This document shows positions 33,759 to 41,185 of a stretch of 64,000 nt of DNA, one piece after another. The position numbers and the translations under genes were made by a program. The DNA lies in NCBI GenBank assembly GCA_963793025.1, contig CAWBYL010000009.1, positions 372,001 to 436,000 of the forward strand. The letters are read 5' to 3'. This DNA comes from CAWBYL01 sp963793025. Lineage in GTDB: Bacteria > Actinomycetota > Acidimicrobiia > Acidimicrobiales > Acidimicrobilacustridaceae. Below the pieces are notes generated by a model, which saw only the letters and a program-made list of their open reading frames with translations, was not told the DNA's origin and ran no database searches. The stretch's first letter is position 1; every line of letters starts with the position of its first letter.

Positions 33759-34814
33759 TCAGCGGTCCGGATCGGCCCCGTGGTAGGGCTGGCCGGCGGC
33801 GTCCCACTCGGCGTACAGCGCCATGAACTCCTCACCGAAGGGATCCCGACCGGTGAGCGGCATCGCCGCCCGAGCCACGGTGAAGTCCATCGGGGCCAGC
33901 GCGCTGGCGCGGGCGAAGCGGCCGACGGCATCCTCGTCGCGACCTTGGCGATGGAGGTGGGCGCCTATCCGGAACCACAGACGAGCGTCGATCTCGTCGT
34001 CGGACAGCTCGGCCACCACCGTGCCGTCGGCGGCGGCGCCGGCCGAGTCGGCGACGGCCCCGGTGCGCACCCAGTCCCGGATGGCGTCGTGGTGCGGCCC
34101 CGACGGCACACCGTGGAACTCGGTGAACATGTCGGACCCGAAGGCCGGCGTGTTGGGCCGCACCACCTTCCCCTCCGAGTCGATCCACACGACGGTCGGC
34201 ACGTTGGAGATGGCGTAGAGCTCGCTCAGGGTGTGGGCCGGGTCGTAGAGCACGGGGATGGAGATGTCCTCGGTGAAGGGCCGCACGACCTCGGCGTCCT
34301 GGTCGAAGGCCACCGCCACCACCGAGAGCCCGTCGTCGGCCAGCTCGTCGGACAGGGCCTGCCAGCCCGGGAGGTCGTAGCGGCATCCGCACCACGACGA
34401 GAAGGTGACCAGGACGGTGGCCCGCCCCTGGAGCTCCTCGAGCGTGTGGTCGGCGCCATCGAGGCCGGGCAACGTGAACGACGGGGCCCGGCGATCGACG
34501 AGGGCCTGGCGCCGGGCCTGGCGGGTCGCTCCGACGGCCACGATCCCGGCGTCGGCGTCGACGACCACCGGTCGGTCGAGAAGGGGCCCGACGACGGCCA
34601 GATCGAGGAGCCCGTCGGCCGGAACGGCGGCGTCGCGGTCGCGGACGGGCACGCAGGCGTCCCCGTTGCACAGACCCTCGGGCCGCAGGTCCCAACCGGT
34701 CAGGCGGGCGAAGTCGGCGGCGGCCACCACGCCGGGGCCGGCGCCGGCCGGCGCCGCCATCTCCAGCACCTGGGCCTCCCACAAGACGGTGATCCGGTCG
34801 TCCTGCTCGGCCAT
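33759..34814 (-). CDS. Redoxin/TlpA-like protein with unusual CGC active site
   Basis: The 351-residue protein has a non-canonical N-terminal domain (about 1-105), a thioredoxin-fold AhpC/TlpA domain (about 108-240, from RAPSFTLPGLDG to the VPTVVWID strand) and a C-terminal helical/TPR-like part (about 260-345). The expected W-C-x-x-C motif reads W141-C142-G143-C144, one residue short. No signal peptide or membrane segment is visible, so it is cytoplasmic. Its role is probably thiol redox or peroxide handling; the spacing makes it unclear whether a disulfide forms. GGGGGACCG precedes the ATG. Confidence 0.78.
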   Translation of the reverse strand: MAEQDDRITVLWEAQVLEMAAPAGAGPGVVAAADFARLTGWDLRPEGLCNGDACVPVRDRDAAVPADGLLDLAVVGPLLDRPVVVDADAGIVAVGATRQARRQALVDRRAPSFTLPGLDGADHTLEELQGRATVLVTFSSWCGCRYDLPGWQALSDELADDGLSVVAVAFDQDAEVVRPFTEDISIPVLYDPAHTLSELYAISNVPTVVWIDSEGKVVRPNTPAFGSDMFTEFHGVPSGPHHDAIRDWVRTGAVADSAGAAADGTVVAELSDDEIDARLWFRIGAHLHRQGRDEDAVGRFARASALAPMDFTVARAAMPLTGRDPFGEEFMALYAEWDAAGQPYHGADPDR

Positions 34815-34888
34815 CGGTCCCCCAGGGTCCACGGTCGGCAAGTGCCGACGAGGGCGAGCCTAGGTCCGGATCTCGCGACGGCGGTTGG

Positions 34889-35950
34889 TCAGAGCCCCTC
34901 GGCGGCCAGGGCGCCGACCACGTCGAGATCGTCGAGCACCGCCAGGCAACGAGCCAGGAAGGCGTCGGAGAACACTCGCCGGGCCGGGGTGGCGTCGGCG
35001 GGGAAGGTCACGACCTGGCACGACGCCGGGACCGTGTAGGCGCTCTGCAGACGGTGCGCTCGCCACGCCTCGTCGGCGTCGAGGTCGGGACCACCGAGAG
35101 CGGCCAACGCCTCGCGGTAGGTCGCGATCAGGTCCCGCTCCCGGGCCCGTCGATCCTCCACGTCCATCCCCATCGTGATGAGGTAGCTCACGTCGCGCAT
35201 GGGGTTACCGGCGTTGACGATGCCCCAGTCGAGGAAACCCATGCGTTCGCCGTCGAGGAACAGGTTGCCGAGGTGGGGGTCGCCGTGGATCACCGTCGGC
35301 GGTCCTTCCTGCCACAGTGCCTGGAGCGCCGCCGTGTGCCCGATGTAGGCGTCGGCCACCCGTTCGAAGGCGTCGGTGAGACGATCGCGGTGGTTGTCGA
35401 TCCCGAATCGGAGCATCACCTTCCCGTAGTCGCCGCCCGGTCCCAGCACGGGCACCCACGCCGCCTCGGCTGTCCGCCGCGCCGAGTCGAAGTAGCGGGC
35501 GTGCATGGCCGCCAGCTCCACGAGGGCGCCCGCCACGGCATCGGGCGGCATCCCCCACGTGCCGTCCGAGACCTGCGCCCCCGACGTGGTCAGGTCCTCC
35601 AGCACGAGAGCGAAGCGCCCGTCGGAGTCGTGCGCCCCGCCGTGCAGCGTGGGCACCCGGAGATCGAGCCGGGGCGCGAGCGCCCGGTAGAAATCGACCT
35701 CCCGCGGGCCCATCCGGGTGGCGAGGATCGCCTCCCGGCGGGCGTCGTTGGGTGGGAGCTTCACGAACAGCTCCGGCGGGGCCCCGGCCGCCGTTGCGTA
35801 CTCCACCCGGAGCCGGGCGTGGGCGTTGGTCAGGTGGTGGCGCTCCACGATCTCGACCCCGGCGACCACGACCTCCGGATGCACGTCGCGGATGACCGAC
35901 TGGAGCCATTCGGCATCGATGTCGTCCACCGTCTCGGGATAGCGATCCAC
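34889..35950 (-). CDS. Phosphotransferase-family protein (APH/ecdysteroid-kinase-like)
   Basis: The 353-residue protein has the APH-fold kinase signature: VIHGDPHLGNLFLDG (about 235-249) as the catalytic loop and MGFLDWGIVNAG as the metal-binding part. The N-lobe (LFVKLPPND) supplies the ATP lysine. Members of this group are often associated with acyl-CoA dehydrogenase and lipid metabolism. The GTG at 35950 follows GCAGGAGGGGGACC, a strong ribosome site. A -10-like TAGGCT (35982-35987) gives a 31-base leader. Confidence 0.87.
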   Translation of the reverse strand: MDRYPETVDDIDAEWLQSVIRDVHPEVVVAGVEIVERHHLTNAHARLRVEYATAAGAPPELFVKLPPNDARREAILATRMGPREVDFYRALAPRLDLRVPTLHGGAHDSDGRFALVLEDLTTSGAQVSDGTWGMPPDAVAGALVELAAMHARYFDSARRTAEAAWVPVLGPGGDYGKVMLRFGIDNHRDRLTDAFERVADAYIGHTAALQALWQEGPPTVIHGDPHLGNLFLDGERMGFLDWGIVNAGNPMRDVSYLITMGMDVEDRRARERDLIATYREALAALGGPDLDADEAWRAHRLQSAYTVPASCQVVTFPADATPARRVFSDAFLARCLAVLDDLDVVGALAAEGL

Positions 35951-36078
35951 CAGGTCCCCCTCCTGCCCTCCTGCCCTCGCCAGCCTAGGTGCCTGCACCC
36001 ATGGGCTGAGCCGGGTCGGGAACACAACGGCGGCCGCAGGGGTTGTGGTTGCTCATCGGTACCAGGGGACGGAGGGCC

Positions 36079-36396
36079 ATGTCCGAAGTCATCGACAACC
36101 AGGACGAACAGCGCTTCGAGCTCGCCGTCGACGGCTCGCTGGCCGTGCTCGTCTACCGGCTCCGCGGGCCGCGGTTCGTGCTCGTGCACACCGAGGTCCC
36201 CGAGGAGCTCGGGGGCCGTGGCCTCGGTGGTCGACTCGTACAGGCCGCCCTCGACCGGGCCCGACGCGAAGATCTCACGGTGGTGCCGCTGTGCCCGTAC
36301 GCGCGGGCCTGGCTGGAGAAGCACCCGGACGCGGCCGAAGGGCTCACCATCGACTGGCGATCCGGCACGGGGCCCGAAGAACCGGCTACAACCTGA
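36079..36396 (+). CDS. Small GNAT-type N-acetyltransferase-like protein
   Basis: The 105-residue protein matches the short GCN5-like group (COG2388, YjdJ type): strands around LVYRLRGPRFVLVHTEVP, then the acetyl-CoA-binding loop GGRGLGGRLVQAAL (about 55-68) and VVPLCPYARAWLEKHPD. Its acceptor is unknown. The ATG at 36079 follows GGAGGG. A 42-base gap leads to the molybdoenzyme gene in the same direction. Confidence 0.85.
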   Translation: MSEVIDNQDEQRFELAVDGSLAVLVYRLRGPRFVLVHTEVPEELGGRGLGGRLVQAALDRARREDLTVVPLCPYARAWLEKHPDAAEGLTIDWRSGTGPEEPATT

Positions 36397-36438
36397 CGGA
36401 CATTCGGCGGGCAGCCGTCGCGAACGGAGGCGGTGGGC

Positions 36439-37050
36439 ATGGCGAACTTCACGAGGGGATTCAGAGGCCGTCGACGCGACGACCACGGCGGCCGGCTGCC
36501 CCCGGGCCAGTACGACACGGGACGCAGTTGGCCGGTGCTGAGCGTCGAGGTCACGCCGACCATCGACACCGCCACCTGGACCTTCACCATCGACGGCCTC
36601 GTCGAGGCGCCCACGACGTGGACCTGGGACGAGCTGCACGCCCTCGAGCCGTCGACCTACGCCGGCGACATCCACTGCGTCACGACCTGGTCCAAGTTCG
36701 ACATGACGTTCGTGGGCGTGTCCGTGGACACCCTGCTCGCCGTGGCCCGCCCGCAGCCGACGGCCACCCACGTCCTCGCCCGCAGCGAAACCGGGTACAC
36801 GACCAACCTTCCCCTCGAGGACGTGGTCGACGAGAAGGCGTGGATCGTGTGGGAGGTCGACGGCGAACCGCTGTCGCCGTCACACGGCGGTCCCGTCCGC
36901 ATGTTGGTGCCCCATCTCTACTTCTGGAAGTCGGCGAAGTGGGTCACCGGGATGGCGTTGCTCGACCATGACGAGGCCGGTTTCTGGGAGCGCAACGGAT
37001 ACCACGACCGTGGCGATCCATGGCAGGAACAGCGCTACCAAGGTGACTGA
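36439..37050 (+). CDS. Sulfite-oxidase-fold molybdopterin protein
   Basis: The 203-residue protein carries the sulfite-oxidase-type molybdopterin fold with cysteine C80 in GDIHCVTTWSKFD as the likely molybdenum ligand. No Tat or other signal sequence is present, so it works in the cytoplasm. Family homologues in actinobacteria are paired with a flavin reductase, as here (eight-base overlap). The substrate is unknown; methionine-sulfoxide or nitrate-like reductions are possible. The N-terminus (RGFRGRRRDDHGGRLPPGQ) is a short basic segment. Confidence 0.87.
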   Translation: MANFTRGFRGRRRDDHGGRLPPGQYDTGRSWPVLSVEVTPTIDTATWTFTIDGLVEAPTTWTWDELHALEPSTYAGDIHCVTTWSKFDMTFVGVSVDTLLAVARPQPTATHVLARSETGYTTNLPLEDVVDEKAWIVWEVDGEPLSPSHGGPVRMLVPHLYFWKSAKWVTGMALLDHDEAGFWERNGYHDRGDPWQEQRYQGD

Positions 37051-37771
37051 GCCCGTCGAACCCCGAGCGGCGGGCCAGGCGTCGACGACGCCGTGGCAGG
37101 CGGCCACCATCGTCGGCGTCCACGACGAGACGCCCCTCGCCAAGACCTTCCGCCTGCGCCTGTCCCAACCGCGCCGTCACCTCGCCGGCCAGCACTACGT
37201 GGTCCGGCTCACCGCGCCGGACGGATACACCGCCACCCGCTCGTACTCGGTGGCCTCCCCGCCCGACGACTCGGGCGAGGTCGAGCTCACCGTCGAGCTC
37301 ATCCCCGACGGCGAGGTGTCCGGCTACTTCCACGAGGTGGCCGAGCTCGGCGACGAGATCGAGCTGCGGGGGCCCATCGGGCGATGGTTCGTGTGGCGGG
37401 CCGACACCCCCGCCGTGTTCATCGGTGGGGGCTCCGGGGTCGTCCCGCTCATGGCGATGTTGCGCACCGCACGGGCCCAGGGTCGGTCGCACCTGGCCCG
37501 GCTCGTGGTGTCGGTCCGAACGCCCGAGGACCTGTACTACGCCGAGGAGATGATCGGACCGGAGGTGCGGGTCGTGCACACCCGCGTGGCCCCGGAGGCG
37601 TCGGACCGCGCCGCGGGCCGGATCGGTCCCGACGACCTCCCGACCGTGGCCGCCGACACCACGGTGTTCATCTGCGGGTCCGGCGGGTTCGTCGATCACG
37701 TCGCCGACCTGCTCGACGACGCCGGCGTTGCTCCTGAGCAGATCCGCCTGGAGCGGTTCGGTCCGACCTGA
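37043..37771 (+). CDS. FAD/NAD(P)H-dependent ferredoxin-reductase-like protein
   Basis: The 242-residue protein has the ferredoxin-NADP reductase fold. The FAD motif RSYSVAS (about 66-72) and the nicotinamide-binding GGGSGVVPLMAML (about 132-144) and FICGSGGFVDHV (about 211-222) are present. No 2Fe-2S domain is attached, so electrons would pass directly from FAD to a partner. The GTG start at 37043 overlaps the upstream stop by eight bases, which argues that the sulfite-oxidase-fold protein is the partner. Confidence 0.88.
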   Translation: MTEPVEPRAAGQASTTPWQAATIVGVHDETPLAKTFRLRLSQPRRHLAGQHYVVRLTAPDGYTATRSYSVASPPDDSGEVELTVELIPDGEVSGYFHEVAELGDEIELRGPIGRWFVWRADTPAVFIGGGSGVVPLMAMLRTARAQGRSHLARLVVSVRTPEDLYYAEEMIGPEVRVVHTRVAPEASDRAAGRIGPDDLPTVAADTTVFICGSGGFVDHVADLLDDAGVAPEQIRLERFGPT

Positions 37772-37787
37772 GTCCCTCTCCTGGTGT

Positions 37788-38084
37788 TCAGGAGTGGGCC
37801 GGCGATGGCCCGTCGGCGGGCAGCACGAAGGCGACCTCGTCGACGTAGCACCAGAGCCACTCCTCGCCCGGCTCGAACGACTGGATGAGTGGGTGGTCGC
37901 TCGACCGGAAGTGGGCGGTGGCGTGGCGGTTGGGTGAGTTGTCACAGCACCCCACGTGTCCACACTCCTGGCACATCCTCAGGTGCACCCAGCGCCCGCC
38001 GATGCGGAGGCAGTCGGTGCAGCCGTCGTCGCTCGGCGCGACCTCGGCGATGGAGTCGACGTGGGTGCAGGTGGGTTCGGACAC
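37788..38084 (-). CDS. UBP-type zinc-finger protein
   Basis: The 98-residue protein is a UBP-type (ZnF-UBP) zinc finger: CTDCLRIGG, MCQECGHVGCCD, then HATAHFRSSDHPL carry the usual Cys and His ligands. In eukaryotes this finger binds the ubiquitin C-terminus; bacterial members of this length have no known role and may bind C-terminal glycines. It starts with GTG three bases after the P450 stop, so it is co-transcribed with the P450. Confidence 0.88.
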   Translation of the reverse strand: MSEPTCTHVDSIAEVAPSDDGCTDCLRIGGRWVHLRMCQECGHVGCCDNSPNRHATAHFRSSDHPLIQSFEPGEEWLWCYVDEVAFVLPADGPSPAHS

Positions 38085-38087
38085 GGG

Positions 38088-39296
38088 TCAGCCCTCCGGA
38101 GTGAACTCGATGGGGACGGCGTCGTAGGCCCGGGTGAAGGTGGCCCCGAGCACCTGGGGCTCGGCGCCGGCGGCCAGGCGCCAGTCGGGCACACGACGTA
38201 GCAACTCCTCGAACATGACGCGGATCTCGATACGGGCCAGAGAGGCCCCGAGGCAGAAGTGGGTGCCGAAACCGAAGGCCACGTGGTGGTTGCCCGGGCG
38301 GGTGACGTCGAACCGGTCGGGGTCGGTGAACACCCGGGGGTCACGGTTGGCCGAGGCGTACATGAGGAGCACCTCGTCGCCCTCGTGGAGCTCCTGGCCG
38401 TGGAAGAGGTGATCCTCGGTGACCGTGCGGCGCATGTTGAGGATGGGGGTGACCCAGCGGATGAACTCCTCCACGGCGGTGTCGGCCAAGACCTCGGGCC
38501 GGTCGAGGAGGATCTGGCGCTGGTCGGGCTGCAGAGCCATCTCCCGGATGATGGCCCCGATCACCGTGCGGGTGGTCTCGGCCCCTCCGTCGAGGAGCAG
38601 CAGGCACTCGCTGATGATGTCGCCCTCGGTCCAGCGCTTCCCGTCCACCTCGATGTTGGCCCAGATGGAGATCAGGTCGTCCCGGGGCTCGGCCCGGCGG
38701 GCCAAGATGAGATCCATGGTGGCCGCCGCGAACTCGCCGATGGCGGCCATCGACTTGTCCGACTGGCCCTGGGGGGAGCCGTCGGGGGGGTTCTGGCCGG
38801 ACTCGTACATGGTGATCTCTGACCACTCCCGCAGCTTCGGCCACAGCTCGCGAGGAAAGCCCAGCTTCTGGCCGATCATGATGGCCGGCAACGGGGAGGC
38901 CAACGTCTCGATGGCTTCGCAGGCGCCGTCGGCGGCGACGGCGTCGATGAGCTCGGTCACCACCGCACGGATCTGGCCCTCGATCTGCTTGACCGCCCGG
39001 GGCGTGAACTGACGGGCCACGAGCATGCGCTGGCGCTGGTGCTCGGGGTCGTCCTTGTTGATCATCGACTCATCGCTGCGCTGGTCGGTGGCGGGCCGCG
39101 AGCCCCACAACGACGAGTAGCGGACGGTGTTCTTCTCGACGGCGACGACGTCGTCGTAGCGCGAGACCCCCCAGATGCGGTGGATCGGGTCCCAATGCAC
39201 GGGGTCGTTGTCGCGGAGCCAGCGGTACGCCTCGCCCGGCTCGACGTAGAACTGCGGATCGAGAAGGTTGATGGTGGGTGCATCGGTGGTGGTCAT
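38088..39296 (-). CDS. Cytochrome P450
   Basis: The 402-residue P450 has the I-helix motif GGAETTR (about 247-253), EEFIRW as the ExxR helix and FGFGTHFCLG with C348 binding heme. Its sequence is of the same general soluble actinobacterial type as the P450 at 25204 but is not a close copy. GGGGGAACG precedes the ATG. A long inverted repeat lies 45 bases upstream and probably regulates it. A UBP-type zinc finger gene follows at once. Confidence 0.92.
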   Translation of the reverse strand: MTTTDAPTINLLDPQFYVEPGEAYRWLRDNDPVHWDPIHRIWGVSRYDDVVAVEKNTVRYSSLWGSRPATDQRSDESMINKDDPEHQRQRMLVARQFTPRAVKQIEGQIRAVVTELIDAVAADGACEAIETLASPLPAIMIGQKLGFPRELWPKLREWSEITMYESGQNPPDGSPQGQSDKSMAAIGEFAAATMDLILARRAEPRDDLISIWANIEVDGKRWTEGDIISECLLLLDGGAETTRTVIGAIIREMALQPDQRQILLDRPEVLADTAVEEFIRWVTPILNMRRTVTEDHLFHGQELHEGDEVLLMYASANRDPRVFTDPDRFDVTRPGNHHVAFGFGTHFCLGASLARIEIRVMFEELLRRVPDWRLAAGAEPQVLGATFTRAYDAVPIEFTPEG

Positions 39297-39340
39297 CGTT
39301 CCCCCTGTGGTGGCCACGGCGATTATGGCCCAGGCCGACC

Positions 39341-39406
39341 CTTCCTCGTTCTGGCTGACATCGGCGACGTACCTACCGTCGCTGATGTCAGCCAGAACGG
39401 AGGAAG
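39341..39406. promoter_or_regulatory. Near-perfect 29-bp inverted repeat upstream of the P450
   Basis: The arms at 39341-39369 and 39377-39406 pair almost fully (one G-T pair and one bulged base) around the loop TACCTAC. Core half-sites are TTCTGGCTGACAT and its complement. The right arm covers the last codons and stop (39388) of the upstream dehydrogenase gene. There is no T-run after it, so an operator or attenuator for the P450 is more likely than a simple terminator. Confidence 0.6.
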
Positions 39407-40380
39407 TCCGGGGTGAACACGACGGCATCGTCGAGGGCCAGCGCCAGACGACCGTCGACCAGCCGAGCGGCCCCGGTGGCGCACGGTTCGGCCACCTGTC
39501 GGCCGCTGAGCCCCGCCCGATCCCCCTCGATCACGATCTCGTCGACCTGCCCGGTGAGGAAGCCGCAGCGACCCAGCCGGTCGGTGCCCAGCACCACCAG
39601 GGCCGACGGCGCCGCCTCGCCCTCCTCCGCGGTGGGCAGGGCACTGGCCTCCGCCGCGGGGCGGTCGCCTCGACCGACGCGCTCGGGCTGGTCACCCGGT
39701 GAGTTGTCGGCGACCCACAGGACACCCTCGGAGGTGAAGACGAAGGCGAACGGGTTGTTCCACCCCGTCGACAGCACCACCGGGACCTGCGAGGCCGCGC
39801 CGTCGGGATCGAGTGAGAGCATCTTGCGGTTGGGCACCGTCGGATCGTCGGCCAGCGCCCGGTCCTCGAGCAGGTCGCCGATCCCGATGACCAACCGGCC
39901 GTCGGGGCCGAAGGCCACGTGACCGCCGTTGGCCAGGTCGGCCGACGGCGGGCCCTCCCACACGACGGTCGGTTCGGGCCCGCCGAGACGACCGACGACG
40001 AGGCGTCCGTCGTCGACACGCGTCCACGCTGCGTACAGGACACCGTCGTCGCGGCGGGCCAGACCGAGCAGCCCGCGTTGGTCGCTCACCGAGCCGGCGG
40101 TGGCCACGGTGGCGACCGGCTCCGGGTCCAGGACACCGTCGGCTCCGACCCGGCGGACGGCCCCCGTGAGCCGTTCGGCGTAGAGCAGCGAGCCGTCGGC
40201 CTCCGCCAGCAGGGCGACGGGATGATCGGCCGGGACCGACACCTGAGGAGCGGAGTCGCTCCCCGAGGCGCAGGCACCTCCGACGAGGGCGGCGACGATC
40301 ATGACGGCGATGACCACGACCAGGCGCGATCCGACGACCGAGCGCGGCCTTCGCTCGGGCACGGTTCCGGGACTAGCCAC
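39388..40380 (-). CDS. PQQ-dependent sugar-dehydrogenase-like lipoprotein
   Basis: The 330-residue protein resembles the glucose/sorbosone dehydrogenase beta-propellers: ADPTVPNRKMLSLDPDG, TGWNNPFAFVF and VLWVADNSPG are the repeated blade motifs. A signal peptide with the lipobox LVGGAC (C about 37) anchors it outside the membrane. It could oxidise an exported sugar or alcohol with PQQ, but no PQQ synthesis genes are here and the PQQ site is not verified. The GTG at 40380 overlaps the stop of the upstream gene by eight bases. Confidence 0.8.
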   Translation of the reverse strand: MASPGTVPERRPRSVVGSRLVVVIAVMIVAALVGGACASGSDSAPQVSVPADHPVALLAEADGSLLYAERLTGAVRRVGADGVLDPEPVATVATAGSVSDQRGLLGLARRDDGVLYAAWTRVDDGRLVVGRLGGPEPTVVWEGPPSADLANGGHVAFGPDGRLVIGIGDLLEDRALADDPTVPNRKMLSLDPDGAASQVPVVLSTGWNNPFAFVFTSEGVLWVADNSPGDQPERVGRGDRPAAEASALPTAEEGEAAPSALVVLGTDRLGRCGFLTGQVDEIVIEGDRAGLSGRQVAEPCATGAARLVDGRLALALDDAVVFTPDFLRSG

Positions 40381-41104
40381 GCTGGTCGTCGAGCAGGCCC
40401 AGGCCCTGGTGGAGGAACTCGACCATGGCGCCGATCGGGTCGACCGCCACGGCTATCTCGGAGTGGCCCACCACCGCCCCGAACGGCGCGTTCCAGAACC
40501 CCGTGTCGCCCGGCCGCTCGCGGCTGTGCGGCCCCACGTAGAGGTAGGGCTCGGGGTGGAAGCCATCGCCCGTCGACGCGCCCAGGTTCGCCCGACCGGA
40601 GGCGGTGGCCACGTCGCACCCGGCGTCGAAGTGCTCGGGCCACAGCTGCACGACGGATCCGTCCGTGCCCCCACGCTCGGCCACCACCGTGTCGAGGGCC
40701 TGGCCGCCGAGCGAGAGCCACTCGGCCACCGTGGCCGCCGCCGCCGGGTCCAGCCCGATGACCGCCCCCGGATCGCCGACCTCGGGGGCGTCGCCACCGA
40801 GCTCCACCGCGGCGGTCAGATCCACCTCGACCCAGTCCGCCGCCGTCTGCCAGTCCGTCGAGCGCAGATCGAGGACGTCGGTGACGGACGGGCTCCCGGT
40901 GCGCTCGCGCAGGAGCCAGGTCCCCGCCACCCGCACCACCTCGGCGTGCGGGCCGGCCGCCAGCGTTCCGAAGCCGCCCGGGGTCGGCCGCAGGCCGATG
41001 TGGCCGTCGAGCGCGAAACGGCGACGGGCCAGCAGTTGGGCGGCGACCACCTGGAGGACGGTGCGAGCTTCGTCGTACCGGGCGGGAAGCGGGGTCAGAG
41101 CCAT
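40373..41104 (-). CDS. Conserved-looking hypothetical protein, no recognised family
   Basis: I cannot assign this 243-residue protein to a named family. It begins with helices (PARYDEARTVLQVVAAQLLARRRF), has a beta-rich middle (GFGTLAAGPHAEVVRVAGTWLLRER) and a C-terminal block YVGPHSRERPGDTGFWNAPFG. There are no cysteine clusters or membrane segments. It overlaps the sugar-dehydrogenase-like gene by eight bases, which links the two, and it is divergent from the monooxygenase gene. Confidence 0.6.
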   Translation of the reverse strand: MALTPLPARYDEARTVLQVVAAQLLARRRFALDGHIGLRPTPGGFGTLAAGPHAEVVRVAGTWLLRERTGSPSVTDVLDLRSTDWQTAADWVEVDLTAAVELGGDAPEVGDPGAVIGLDPAAAATVAEWLSLGGQALDTVVAERGGTDGSVVQLWPEHFDAGCDVATASGRANLGASTGDGFHPEPYLYVGPHSRERPGDTGFWNAPFGAVVGHSEIAVAVDPIGAMVEFLHQGLGLLDDQRG

Positions 41105-41185
41105 CCCCCATGTTCCCCCGCCCGCCGGTGGGTTGCCGGGCGGCTCCCGACGCGCTTGGCTGGTCGCGACCAGGGGGAGCCGAGG

